This document shows, one piece after another, positions 9,171 to 16,896 of a stretch of DNA of 18,354 nt. The translations under genes were made by a program, and so were the position numbers. Each line of letters starts with the position of its first letter. The first letter of the stretch is position 1. The notes under the pieces were generated by a model. That model made no database searches. It worked only from the letters and a program-made list of their open reading frames with translations, and was not told the DNA's origin. This DNA comes from an uncultured Clostridia bacterium (lineage in GTDB: Bacteria; Bacillota; Clostridia; Christensenellales; Aristaeellaceae): assembly GCA_934647305.1 (NCBI GenBank), contig CAKUFI010000055.1:1-18354 (forward strand). The letters run 5' to 3'.

Positions 9171-9208
9171 AAACGCGGAACCCACCGCGAAGAGCGATGG
9201 GTTCCGCG
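9171..9208 (-). terminator. Terminator after the solute-binding protein gene
   Basis: A perfect 11-bp stem, 9174-9184/9198-9208 (CGCGGAACCCA), has an inner CGC/GCG extension. On the minus strand it is followed by TTTCATTT. It ends the importer transcript before the oxidoreductase promoter. Confidence 0.7.
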
Positions 9209-9240
9209 GCGCTGAATCAATTCAGCAGGCAGAGACTCGA

Positions 9241-10752
9241 TTAGTTGATGGTGTAGCCGAACACGTCGTTGTAGGGAGAGGTGCTCTTGCGGGCCGCCTC
9301 CACCAGGTCGGGATTGGCGTGATACCACTCGGTCGCGGCGTCTTCCACGGCCTTGCCGCCGGCAGCTTCCCACTCAGCCACGAAATCATCGTAGGTGTCC
9401 AGAGACTCGGTACCGGCGATGACCTGGATGAAGTAGTCGTTGCACAGGGTGGACAGGGCGGCGGAGTAGTCGGTGTACTCGGGGAACTGCGCAAAGGTCA
9501 GGGGCTTGCCTTCGAAGCCGTACTTCGCGGCCTTGCTGTTGGCGTCATAGAAGGTATCCCACTGAACCTGGGTCTTATGCACGCGGGCCATCCAGGACAG
9601 CGGATGCACGTCCTTGTTGCGGCCGATCTGATACTCGTGACCGTTGCTCATGTCATCGGTGAAGATGGGCAGCACGGGGATGGGCAGGTTGTTCTCGTCG
9701 AAGTTGTAGTGGGTGCCCTCGATGCCGTCGTTGAACAGCCAGTAGGTCTCGGGCTCCAGGCGGGAGGCGACCATGCCCAGGGCGTAGTCGGCCTCTTCGT
9801 CGGACTTGGTCACGGGGATCGCCCAGACGAGGCTCACGCCGTTGGACACGGCGATGTGGCGCTTGCCGTTGGCGTCCTCGAGGGGCACGATGGTCTTGAA
9901 GTAAGCGTCCTCGTCGCCGGAGTCACGCAGCGCGTTGACCCAGGACAGGGTGGACCAGTGGGCGGCATAGGTCATGACCGCTTCGCCGGAGCTGATCTTC
10001 TCGTTGATGGTGGAGCCGGTGTTCACGGGCCAGTCGACGTCGATCAGACCCTCGGTGTACGCCTTGTTCATCCAGGCCAGGTATTCCTTCATGCCGTCCT
10101 GACGCAGCCAGGACTTGATGGTGTCGGTCTCCTCGTCCACGATGAAGTCGTAGGACAGGCCGAACGCAGAGGCGATGACGGCTTCCACGGCGGCGTTGCC
10201 AGTCAGCGGGATCAGGCCGGTGTCGTTCTTGATGTCGGAGAGCAGCTTGTAGAACTCGTCGATGGTGTTGGGCTCGGTGTAGCCGTGATCGGCGAAGATG
10301 TCCTCGCGGTAGCCGATGCCGCCCGCGTAGACCGCGTCGTCAACCTGGGGGATGCCGTAGATGCCGCCGTCATGGGTGACGTAGGTCCAGCCCAGGTCGG
10401 CGATCTCTTCCTTGATGTCCGGATGCTTCTCCAGCAGGCCGGAGATGTCCTTCAGAGCGCCCTGAGAAAGCAGGGTCTGATACATGGTGGTGTTCAGGGC
10501 GATGATGTCGGCCTCGGTGCCGGAAGCCACTTCCATGGCCAGCTGGTTCTGGTCGGAATAGTACTCGTACTCGACGTGATAGCCGGTCTTCTCCTCGAGC
10601 AGCTTGGAGACGTAGTCGGAGTTCATGTCGAAGGACTTGCTGCCGGTCAGGACCTTGATGGTCTTGGACTTGTCCACTTCCTCGGCGGACACGCACACGC
10701 CCATCGCCAGGATGGCCAGTGCAAGCAGGATCGAAAGGATACGCTTGGTCAT
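9241..10752 (-). CDS. Extracellular solute-binding protein of a carbohydrate ABC importer
   Basis: A 503-residue family 1 substrate-binding protein of the kind paired with LplB/YtcP permeases (CUT1 importers for oligosaccharides). The N-terminus MTKRILSILLALAILAMGVC is a signal peptide, most simply cut after VSA before EEVDKSK. The Cys at 20 is not in a proper lipobox (AMGVC), so a lipid anchor is doubtful. The body shows the usual pattern: an early SGTEADII-like hinge, GGIYGIPQ near residue 130, and a C-terminal helical region with many aromatic residues (W, Y) that could stack on sugars. The start is supported by AAGGAGGAAA in front. It is third in the transcript after the two permeases, with a small hairpin in the preceding gap. 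No ATPase is encoded here; such importers commonly share an MsmK/MsmX-type ATPase encoded elsewhere. Confidence 0.92.
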   Translation of the reverse strand: MTKRILSILLALAILAMGVCVSAEEVDKSKTIKVLTGSKSFDMNSDYVSKLLEEKTGYHVEYEYYSDQNQLAMEVASGTEADIIALNTTMYQTLLSQGALKDISGLLEKHPDIKEEIADLGWTYVTHDGGIYGIPQVDDAVYAGGIGYREDIFADHGYTEPNTIDEFYKLLSDIKNDTGLIPLTGNAAVEAVIASAFGLSYDFIVDEETDTIKSWLRQDGMKEYLAWMNKAYTEGLIDVDWPVNTGSTINEKISSGEAVMTYAAHWSTLSWVNALRDSGDEDAYFKTIVPLEDANGKRHIAVSNGVSLVWAIPVTKSDEEADYALGMVASRLEPETYWLFNDGIEGTHYNFDENNLPIPVLPIFTDDMSNGHEYQIGRNKDVHPLSWMARVHKTQVQWDTFYDANSKAAKYGFEGKPLTFAQFPEYTDYSAALSTLCNDYFIQVIAGTESLDTYDDFVAEWEAAGGKAVEDAATEWYHANPDLVEAARKSTSPYNDVFGYTIN

Positions 10753-10779
10753 AGGGATTTCCTCCTTTTTATTTTCTTA

Positions 10780-10795
10780 CCCGCCTTGCGGCGGG
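10780..10795 (-). promoter_or_regulatory. Intercistronic hairpin before the binding-protein gene
   Basis: On the minus strand CCCGCC-GCAA-GGCGGG forms a stem closed by a GNRA tetraloop. No T-tract follows. It could mark an RNA processing or stabilising point that raises binding-protein mRNA above permease mRNA. Confidence 0.45.
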
Positions 10796-10811
10796 GAAGA
10801 TTCGAAATGAT

Positions 10812-11744
10812 TTAGCCCTTCACCGAGCCGACGCGCATGCCCTTGACGAAGTACTTCTGCAGGAAGGGGTACACGCACATGATCGGCACGCAGGCCAGCA
10901 TGATGGTCGCCGAACGGATCGCGTCGGTGTTGAGCGCGGCGTTCTCCTGGGCGTCCATGGACATCTCCTTGTCCACGTTGATGGACTCGGTCACGATTTC
11001 ATAGAGGTACTGCTGCAGGGGCTTGAGCTCCGGCTTGGTGATGTACAGCAGGCCGCTCATGTAGTTGTCCCAGAAGCCCACGGCGTAGAACAGGCCGATC
11101 GTCGCGATGGCCGGCAGCGACATGGGCAGCACGATGGACACCAGGATGCGCAGGCTGCCCGCGCCGTCCAGCTCGGCCGATTCCTCGATCGAGTCGGGGA
11201 TGTCCTCGAAGAAGTTCTTCAGCAGGATCATGTTGTACACGCTCAGCATGGCCGGCACGAACAGCACCCAGATGGTGTTGATCAGGCCCAGAGAGCGCAT
11301 CAGCAGGTAGCTGGGCACCATGCCGCCGCCAAAGAGCATCGTGAACACGAACAGCAGAAGCAGCGGCTTTCTGCCGTATAGCCAGGTCTTGGACAGCGGA
11401 TACGCGGTCAGGCAGCTGATGATCATCGCGCCCGCGGTGCCCATCAGGGTGATCATCACGGACACCTTGAAGGAGTTCCAGAACTGCGCCTGGCGCATGA
11501 CGTACTTGTAGGTGCCGGTCTGAAAGCCCACCGGCCAGAACAGAACCTTGCCGGTCAGGATGGCGTTCTCGCTGGAGAAGGACTTGGCCGCCATGTTCAG
11601 GAAGGGGAACAGCATCAGCGCGCCGATCAGAATCAGCACAATCAGGTTGATCGTCTCGAAGGTGCGCTCGCCTCCGGTCAGGGCGAAGGTCTCGTTCGAG
11701 CGCTTTCTTTTGCGGTCGGCCGCCTTGTTTTCGGATTTGCTCAT
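10812..11744 (-). CDS. Carbohydrate ABC importer permease, YtcP type
   Basis: A 310-residue inner-membrane protein with about six hydrophobic spans, the first near residues 31-50 (INLIVLILIGALMLFPFL). The cytoplasmic EAA loop that docks the ATPase is at ~187-211 (EESAELDGAGSLRILVSIVL). The C-terminus PFLQKYFVKGMRVGSVKG is typical of YtcP/AraQ-type permeases. The basic N-terminal tail (KSENKAADRKRKR) is cytoplasmic. It follows the first permease by 18 bases with its own AGGGAG site, and presumably pairs with it as a heterodimer. Confidence 0.95.
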   Translation of the reverse strand: MSKSENKAADRKRKRSNETFALTGGERTFETINLIVLILIGALMLFPFLNMAAKSFSSENAILTGKVLFWPVGFQTGTYKYVMRQAQFWNSFKVSVMITLMGTAGAMIISCLTAYPLSKTWLYGRKPLLLLFVFTMLFGGGMVPSYLLMRSLGLINTIWVLFVPAMLSVYNMILLKNFFEDIPDSIEESAELDGAGSLRILVSIVLPMSLPAIATIGLFYAVGFWDNYMSGLLYITKPELKPLQQYLYEIVTESINVDKEMSMDAQENAALNTDAIRSATIMLACVPIMCVYPFLQKYFVKGMRVGSVKG

Positions 11745-11762
11745 TTTTCTGCGCTCCCTTCT

Positions 11763-12758
11763 TTACCAGATGCTGCGTTCGGTCATCCTGCGGCTGATGT
11801 AGTTGCCGCCCAGCATCAGGATCATGTTGATGATCGAGTTGAAGAAGCCGACGATCGTGCCCTGGCTCCAGTTGAACTTGCCGATGCCCTCGCGGTAGAC
11901 GAAGGTGCCGATGATGTCGCCGGACTTGTAGACCGTGGAGTTGTACATGACCAGGATCTGGCTGAAGCCCGCGTCCATGATGCCGCCCAGGCGCAGGATC
12001 AGCATCATGACGATCGTGCCGGCGATGCCGGGCAGGGTGACGTACCAGATCTGCTGCAGGCGATTGGCGCGGTCGATCCTCGCCGCCTCGTAGAGCGCCG
12101 GGTCGATGCCGGTGATGGCCGCCAGGTATACGATCGTGCCCCAGCCGGATTCCTTCCACACGCTGGTCAGCAGCAGAATCCAGCGGAACCAGCGGTTGTC
12201 CATGAAGAATTTCTGCGTCTTGCCGCCCATGGCGTTAATCCAGCTGTTGACGATGCCGGTCGTGCCCAGGATGTTCATGAACAGCGCGCCCACGACGACC
12301 CAGCTGATGAAGTGCGGCAGGTACATGACCGTCTGCAGCACGCGCTTGGTGATGGTGCCGCGGACTTCGTTGATCATCAGGGCCAGTATGATCGGGATCG
12401 GGAAGCCGATGACGATCTTCATCGCGCTGATGACGAAGGTGTTGATGATCGCCTGGCGGAACTTGCTCTGAATCCACAGCTTGCTCCAGTTGGCCAGGCC
12501 CACCCACGGGCTCAGCCGGATGGCGTCGAACGGGCTGTTGCCCAGGAAGATGTTGTACTTCTTGAAGCCGATCGCCAGGCCGTACATGGGCACGTAGTGG
12601 AACAGTATAATCATAAACAGGCCCGGGATCAGCAGGGCGTACAGGCTCAGGCTTTTCTTAAATCGGTTCCTCGCTGTTTTTTTGCCGTTCCGTTTGGCGA
12701 TGCGCTTGGCGTCCGCCGCACTCATCGCGCCGGAGGATTTCATGCTCTCCTGGGCCAT
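11763..12758 (-). CDS. Carbohydrate ABC importer permease, LplB type
   Basis: A 331-residue membrane permease. A hydrophobic first span (LSLYALLIPGLFMIILFHYV) is followed by the LplB-like VPMYGLAIGFKKYNIFLG. The EAA loop, from about residue 224, is YEAARIDRANRLQQIWYVTL. Its C-terminal YISRRMTERSIW is also typical. The start is set at 12758 because AAGGAG (12772-12767) lies eight bases ahead. The two earlier in-frame ATGs at 12776 and 12764 precede, or crowd within two bases of, that site. It is the first gene of the importer transcript, after an extended -10 promoter. B. subtilis LplB and YtcP are the named relatives; relatives import complex plant-type oligosaccharides, but the substrate here is unknown. 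Confidence 0.93.
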   Translation of the reverse strand: MAQESMKSSGAMSAADAKRIAKRNGKKTARNRFKKSLSLYALLIPGLFMIILFHYVPMYGLAIGFKKYNIFLGNSPFDAIRLSPWVGLANWSKLWIQSKFRQAIINTFVISAMKIVIGFPIPIILALMINEVRGTITKRVLQTVMYLPHFISWVVVGALFMNILGTTGIVNSWINAMGGKTQKFFMDNRWFRWILLLTSVWKESGWGTIVYLAAITGIDPALYEAARIDRANRLQQIWYVTLPGIAGTIVMMLILRLGGIMDAGFSQILVMYNSTVYKSGDIIGTFVYREGIGKFNWSQGTIVGFFNSIINMILMLGGNYISRRMTERSIW

Positions 12759-12811
12759 GTTCATTGCTCCTTCCATGCTCTAAAACATATGCGTAACACG
12801 TCTTCTAATAT

Positions 12812-12820
12812 ATTATCACA
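12812..12820 (-). promoter_or_regulatory. Extended -10 promoter candidate for the importer operon
   Basis: On the minus strand TGTGATAAT reads as an extended -10, about 55 bases upstream of the first permease and just downstream of the kinase terminator. There is no good -35 box, which would suit a promoter needing activation by the AraC-type regulator encoded next door. Confidence 0.45.
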
Positions 12821-12837
12821 GATGCGCTCAAAATTGT

Positions 12838-12879
12838 TGTAAAAACTGCGGCAGTTGATTGAAAGCAACGCCGCAGTTT
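12838..12879 (-). terminator. Terminator after the two-component genes
   Basis: A perfect 10-bp stem, 12843-12852/12870-12879 (AAACTGCGGC), extends inward through GTTG/CAAC and is followed on the minus strand by further T residues (GTTTTTAC). It separates the regulator-kinase transcript from the importer transcript. Confidence 0.7.
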
Positions 12880-12927
12880 CGCCTGAATTGTACAAAAAAC
12901 CGGTTCAAATTGCAAAATATCAATCCG

Positions 12928-14670
12928 TCAGTCGCATTTTTTCCAATTCATCAGCATTTCCGGCTGCGGGCAGGCGGGCAGTATGAACCGCGCCAGCGTG
13001 CCGCCCTCCGGGGGCCGCTCGAGCCACAGCCCGTACCCGAAGCCGAACAGCAGCCGCAGCCGCATGATGACGTTGAACACGCCGTAGCCAAACGCGTCGT
13101 CCTTGTCGAAATTCATGCTGTAGAGCGGATCCTCGGCCAGCAGGTTCAGGTTGTTCAGCCGGCGCTTGGTCTCCTCGTCGATGGGCGCGCCGTCGTTCTG
13201 CAGCGAGAAGATCAGCAGGTCGCCGTCCAGCCGGGCGCGGAAGGTGAGGTGAATGGTCTCCTCGCCGCCGCCGTACTTGAGCGCGTTCTCGAACACCGGC
13301 TGCAGGATGAACTTGGGGATGAACAGTGAGGCGGTGCCCTCGGCCAGCTCCTGGGTGTAGTCGATTTTGCGCGAATAGGTGAACCGCTGCAGCGACAGGT
13401 ACTGACCCATCAGCTCCAGCTCGCCGGACAGAAGCGCGATTTCCTTGCCCTTGCTCAAAATGCCCCGGTAAAAGGCGACCAGCTCGTCGATCGTGCCCCA
13501 GTTCTCCACCGGCATGTTCCAGCGGATGGCGGAGAGCGTATTATATAGGAAGTGAGGGTTGATGCGCGAGAGCAGCAGGTTGTTTTCCAGCAGGCGCTGG
13601 CTCTCCCGCAGCTTCTGCTGGCTGATCACGCCGGCGCGGTAGTCGCGATAGAGCCGGGTGAAGGTCTGGTCGAGCAGGGCGGCCTCGTCGCGCCCGGAGA
13701 TGGGTGCCTCGGTCAGCTCCTGGCCGGGCGTCAGGCGGCTGAACTTGCGCAGCACCAGCTGCATCCTGCGCATGACCAGGTTGGACAGCACCGCGATGAG
13801 CAGCATGGCCGCGCTGAGCATGAGAACCGCGAAGCGCACGAGCTCCCGGTTCTGCGCCGCGAGCTGCTCCTCGATCAGGCTGGGGCGCACGCCGTATTCC
13901 AGGCGCGCCTTGCCGCCGAAGGTGCTCTCGTTCATGAAGATCATGTCGTCCTCGCGCACGCCGCCCTCGAAGACCACGTCGCCGTTCTCCAGCGCGCAGC
14001 GGTAATAGTACGCGTCCTCCTCGGGCAGGATCGATTGGATGGCCTTTTCCAGCCTGTCCGCGCGCACGGTGGTCAGCAGCACGGCCAGCGGGGTGCGGTC
14101 GGAATAGTAGATCACCCGGGTGATGCACAGGTGCGGAAGCACGCGCTTCTCCTGCTTGAAGCTGGCCATATGATAAAAGGTATGCGCGTAGCCGCCGCTC
14201 ATCATTTCCTCCAGCGGCAGGGCTTCCGGAAACGTGGACAGCGGGCGCACGTTGGAATAGTCGCAGAACACCCTGTCGGAAACCGGATAGAGGATGTAGG
14301 AGTAGTTTCCGGGGCTGTCGATCATCCGCATCATCGGCTCGATCAGGTCGCTCTGCAGCGAAATGCGGTCGGCGGCGGTGAAGTCGTCCGGGTGAAACAG
14401 CGCCCGGGCCAGCTCGTCGCGCAGCTCCTGATGGGCGTAGACGTAAAACCCCATGCGGTTGATTTCGCTCAGGCTGCCGCTGAGCTGCGAGGCCACGCTG
14501 TCCAGCTGCAGCTCCAGCTGCTCGACCAGCTCGTTCGTAATCGTGTCGGCGTACAGGCGGTTGCTCTGCTGGCCGAACAGAATCATCACGCCCAGCAGGA
14601 TGGGCAGTATGGTCAGCATCAGCCGCCCGGTCAGCGACAGGCCGCGGGCGTTCAGGGAATGTTCTTTCAC
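12928..14670 (-). CDS. YesM-type sensor histidine kinase
   Basis: A 580-residue membrane kinase. One span is at ~16-33 and a second at ~280-300, bracketing a ~245-residue extracellular sensor region. A HAMP-like linker follows, then the His_kinase family domain: phosphorylated His373 in SRINPHFLYNTLSAIRW, N-box QPVFENALKYG at 457-467, D-box-like QNDG at 491-494, and glycine box GYGVFNV at ~528-534. The start is GTG at 14670; it overlaps the TGA of the response regulator as GTGA, so the two are translationally coupled. AGGAGG lies 11 bases upstream. YesM/YesN pairs beside LplB/YtcP importers sense extracellular oligosaccharides and induce uptake; this locus fits that pattern. The strong downstream terminator separates it from the importer. 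Confidence 0.94.
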   Translation of the reverse strand: MKEHSLNARGLSLTGRLMLTILPILLGVMILFGQQSNRLYADTITNELVEQLELQLDSVASQLSGSLSEINRMGFYVYAHQELRDELARALFHPDDFTAADRISLQSDLIEPMMRMIDSPGNYSYILYPVSDRVFCDYSNVRPLSTFPEALPLEEMMSGGYAHTFYHMASFKQEKRVLPHLCITRVIYYSDRTPLAVLLTTVRADRLEKAIQSILPEEDAYYYRCALENGDVVFEGGVREDDMIFMNESTFGGKARLEYGVRPSLIEEQLAAQNRELVRFAVLMLSAAMLLIAVLSNLVMRRMQLVLRKFSRLTPGQELTEAPISGRDEAALLDQTFTRLYRDYRAGVISQQKLRESQRLLENNLLLSRINPHFLYNTLSAIRWNMPVENWGTIDELVAFYRGILSKGKEIALLSGELELMGQYLSLQRFTYSRKIDYTQELAEGTASLFIPKFILQPVFENALKYGGGEETIHLTFRARLDGDLLIFSLQNDGAPIDEETKRRLNNLNLLAEDPLYSMNFDKDDAFGYGVFNVIMRLRLLFGFGYGLWLERPPEGGTLARFILPACPQPEMLMNWKKCD

Positions 14671-15683
14671 GGCTTGGCGTGCCTCCTGCGATACTTTTCG
14701 GGGGTCATGTCATAGGTCTTCTGGAAGCTGTTGATCAGGTGCGACGCGTCCGAAAAGCCGCACTGCCAGGCGATGTCCTTGACGCGGGTCTCCGGCTGCT
14801 CGACGAGCAGCTGCGCCGCCTTCTCAAGTCGCCTGAACACCACGTAGCGGTGGATGGTCATGCCGGTCGCGCTCTTAAAGAGGGCGTTGGCGTAGCCGCT
14901 GCTTAAATACACGTTCTCAAGCAGCGTCTCGGTAGCCGCGTCCTCGCTCAGGTGCTTTTCCACGTTCTGCTTGATGGTGGCGACCGCGTCCTGCTCGTCG
15001 GTCACCTTCGAGGTCTGGCCCAGCAGGGAAAGGTAGGCCTCCCGCGCCTCGCGCAGCGGGATTTCCGAACTGACCAGCGCGCCCTGCGGGGGCTGCATGC
15101 CCGCGCCCAGCAGGCACAGGCACTCGCCGCCGTGCATGTCCAGCCGGCAGAGGCATTCGCCCACAGGCAGGCGCAGTCCGTACGCCAGGCGAACCGGCGT
15201 GTCCTTTTCCTCCTCGGACAGGCCGCCGCACCAGTTCTCCGCGCCCACGCACAGAAGCGCCAGCAGCGAGCGGTCGATTTCCTGCCGCCGGGCCTGCAGC
15301 CTGCGCTCCTTGCGGATTTCCTCGAACACGCGCTCGAGCACCTGGCGAATCTCGTTGACCAGAATCGGCTTGAGCACGTAGCCCGACGCGCCGTTGTTGA
15401 TCGCCATGCTCACGAACTTGAAGTCGTCAAAGCCGCTGATGCAGATGGTCTTGATCTGCGGGCGGCAGGCCTTCAGCTCGCGCACCAGCGTCAATCCGTC
15501 CATGTTCTGCATGATGACGTCCGAGATCACCACGTCGATCGGCTGCGTCTTCGCAATTTCCAGCGCCGCCCGGCCGTCCGTCACCGCGCCCGCGACCTCC
15601 GCGCCCAGCTCCGCCCAGTTCAGCATGCGCGTCATGCCGTCCAGCTCGCGCTGCTGGTCGTCCACAAACAGGATTCGCATCAT
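14667..15683 (-). CDS. Response regulator with AraC-type DNA-binding domain (YesN-like)
   Basis: A 338-residue cytoplasmic transcription factor. The receiver domain spans 1-120, with acidic pair Asp8/Asp9, phosphoacceptor Asp55 (DVVISDVIMQNMDG) and Lys105 (YVLKPI). A linker of ~115 residues follows, containing several Cys. Two AraC helix-turn-helix units occupy ~236-335, ending in the family signature DIAWQCGFSDASHLINSFQK, then TPEKYRRRH. YesN proteins are often ~500 residues, so the middle is short here. The start at 15683 has GAGGTGA seven bases upstream; a second ATG follows directly. It is transcribed first, before the kinase, from the promoter at 15708. Its likely target is the importer promoter near 12812. 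Confidence 0.95.
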   Translation of the reverse strand: MMRILFVDDQQRELDGMTRMLNWAELGAEVAGAVTDGRAALEIAKTQPIDVVISDVIMQNMDGLTLVRELKACRPQIKTICISGFDDFKFVSMAINNGASGYVLKPILVNEIRQVLERVFEEIRKERRLQARRQEIDRSLLALLCVGAENWCGGLSEEEKDTPVRLAYGLRLPVGECLCRLDMHGGECLCLLGAGMQPPQGALVSSEIPLREAREAYLSLLGQTSKVTDEQDAVATIKQNVEKHLSEDAATETLLENVYLSSGYANALFKSATGMTIHRYVVFRRLEKAAQLLVEQPETRVKDIAWQCGFSDASHLINSFQKTYDMTPEKYRRRHAKP

Positions 15684-15707
15684 AAGCCCATCACCTCATT
15701 GCTCTTC

Positions 15708-15716
15708 AGTATACCA
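15708..15716 (-). promoter_or_regulatory. Extended -10 promoter of the response regulator-kinase operon
   Basis: On the minus strand TGGTATACT (TGn plus TATACT) lies 25 bases upstream of the response regulator start. The -35 region (TTTTCC at 17 bases) is poor. Confidence 0.55.
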
Positions 15717-15761
15717 CAATTCTACGCGCCGGAAAAGTGAAATTTGCAGGGAAGCAATGCC

Positions 15762-15923
15762 GGGGCGGCAGTGCCGCCCCAGGCGGGGGACACAGTCCCC
15801 CGCACCCCCGCCCGGCGCACTGCGCCGGGCAGCGCCGCATTCGCGGCGCGGAATCGGGGCGGCAGTGCCGCCCCAGGCGGGGGCCAACGGCCCCCGCACC
15901 CCGCCCGGCGCACTGCGCCGGGC
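15762..15923. repeat. Tandemly duplicated hairpin module (68-69 bp x 2)
   Basis: Units 15762-15830 and 15856-15923 are nearly identical. Each has the odd palindrome GGGGCGGCAGTGCCGCCCC, a 9-bp stem with triloop, and a GCCCGGCGC/GCGCCGGGC hairpin with loop ACT. The middle stem reads GCGGGGGAC/GTCCCCCGC in unit 1 (loop ACA) and GCGGGGGCC/GGCCCCCGC in unit 2 (loop AAC), a compensated change. A separate GCGCCGC-ATTC-GCGGCGC hairpin (15832-15849) sits between the units. No gene is visible in 15684-16080. Confidence 0.85.
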
Positions 15924-15954
15924 AGGGGGACAGCGGGCAAACTTCAGCGGGGGT

Positions 15955-16020
15955 CTGGGGGAGCACGAAGCAGCGCGGAGTCTCCCCCAGCCGGTGTGGG
16001 GCCGACGGCCCCCGCACCGG
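15955..16020. repeat. Further hairpin modules before the amidotransferase gene
   Basis: CTGGGGGAG (15955-15963) pairs with CTCCCCCAG (15982-15990). Then CCGGTGTGGGGCC pairs with its near-complement around loop GAC, and ends at CCGCACCGG (16020). The second matches the middle hairpin of the 15762-15923 units. Confidence 0.7.
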
Positions 16021-16022
16021 CC

Positions 16023-16051
16023 TTGCGCCTGACGCGGCGCTCTGCTATAAT
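16023..16051 (+). promoter_or_regulatory. Sigma-A promoter of the amidotransferase gene
   Basis: TTGCGC (16023-16028) and TATAAT (16046-16051) are 17 bases apart, immediately after the last hairpin repeat and 30 bases before the gene. Confidence 0.7.
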
Positions 16052-16080
16052 GTCAGGGAAGCATCAAGGAGGAACTCGCC

Positions 16081-16782
16081 ATGAAAAAACGACTGATCGG
16101 CATCGTGCCCACGGCGCGGCTGTTCGACACGGACGACTACTACAAGGACAACTACATCTTCGTCAACAACTACGCAAAGCGGGTAGCGGCGAACGACGGA
16201 ATCCCGCTGGGCCTGCTGCCGGGCGACGGCTATGCCCTTGCCGATACGCTCGAAGCCTGTGACGCGTTCGTATTCTGCGGCGGAAACCGCATTTTCCCCT
16301 ACCACTTCCAGGCCATGGAGCACGCGGTGAAGGCCGGCAAGCGCGTCCTGGGAATCTGCCTGGGGCTGCAGGTACTGCACAGCTACTTCATCGTCGAGGA
16401 CGAGGCGGCCAGGCGCGAATACACCGGATCGCTGCTCTCCCTGTACGAAACCATGAAGAAGGAAAGGTACATGTTCACCGAGCCGGTCGAGCATCACTGG
16501 GACGTGCACATGACCCGCGGCCACGTGGACGAGGCCAAGCACCCGGTGTCCATCGCGCCGGATACGCTGCTTCACCGCCTGACCAGGCAGGACACGCTGC
16601 TGGGCGCCACGATGCACCGCTACCGCGTCACGCAGCCCTCGCCCTGCCTGACGGTCTCCGCACGCGCCGCCGACGGCACGATCGAAGGCCTCGAATTGAG
16701 CGACAGGCTGCTGGGCGTGCAGTTCCACCCCGAGGTGGACGCGGTACACGACGCGCTGTTCGCCTGGGTCTGCGGAGGCTGA
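16081..16782 (+). CDS. Class I glutamine amidotransferase-like peptidase (C26, PuuD-related)
   Basis: A 233-residue cytoplasmic hydrolase. The family cleaves gamma-glutamyl bonds, for example gamma-glutamyl-GABA. The triad is visible: nucleophile Cys93 in RVLGICLGLQVL, His216 and Glu218 in LGVQFHPEVD. An oxyanion-type VFCGGNRIFP lies at ~64-73. The middle HHWDVHMTRGHVDEAKHPVSI corresponds to the His-rich H...H.V.I segment of the family. The usual Arg after the nucleophile (GICRG) is Leu here. The start is supported by AAGGAGGAA (16066-16074 region). It is monocistronic from the promoter at 16023, and no terminator is obvious before spoIIID. A gamma-glutamyl-GABA hydrolase assignment is a family-level guess; the substrate is open. 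Confidence 0.85.
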   Translation: MKKRLIGIVPTARLFDTDDYYKDNYIFVNNYAKRVAANDGIPLGLLPGDGYALADTLEACDAFVFCGGNRIFPYHFQAMEHAVKAGKRVLGICLGLQVLHSYFIVEDEAARREYTGSLLSLYETMKKERYMFTEPVEHHWDVHMTRGHVDEAKHPVSIAPDTLLHRLTRQDTLLGATMHRYRVTQPSPCLTVSARAADGTIEGLELSDRLLGVQFHPEVDAVHDALFAWVCGG

Positions 16783-16832
16783 GCAGCCTGAAGCAAGCCG
16801 CGCAGCCCGACTGTGCCGGCAGGCCTGTCCCC

Positions 16833-16862
16833 GTATAGCCCCGGCCTCCCCCCGCATACGCT
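16833..16862 (+). promoter_or_regulatory. Candidate sigma-E promoter of spoIIID
   Basis: CATACGCT (16855-16862) matches the sigma-E -10 consensus CATACAnT at all but one fixed position. GTATAGC (16833-16839), 15 bases upstream, contains the ATA core of the -35. B. subtilis spoIIID is transcribed by sigma-E, so the placement ~35 bases before the gene is sensible. Confidence 0.5.
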
Positions 16863-16896
16863 TGAGCGACAAGTTAGCGTGAGGGAGGAGCGGCCA

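Noticed and set aside
16813..16896. Upstream ATG start for SpoIIID
   Set aside because: The added residues are Pro-rich, match nothing in SpoIIID and would overlap the candidate sigma-E promoter; GTG at 16897 has the ribosome site.
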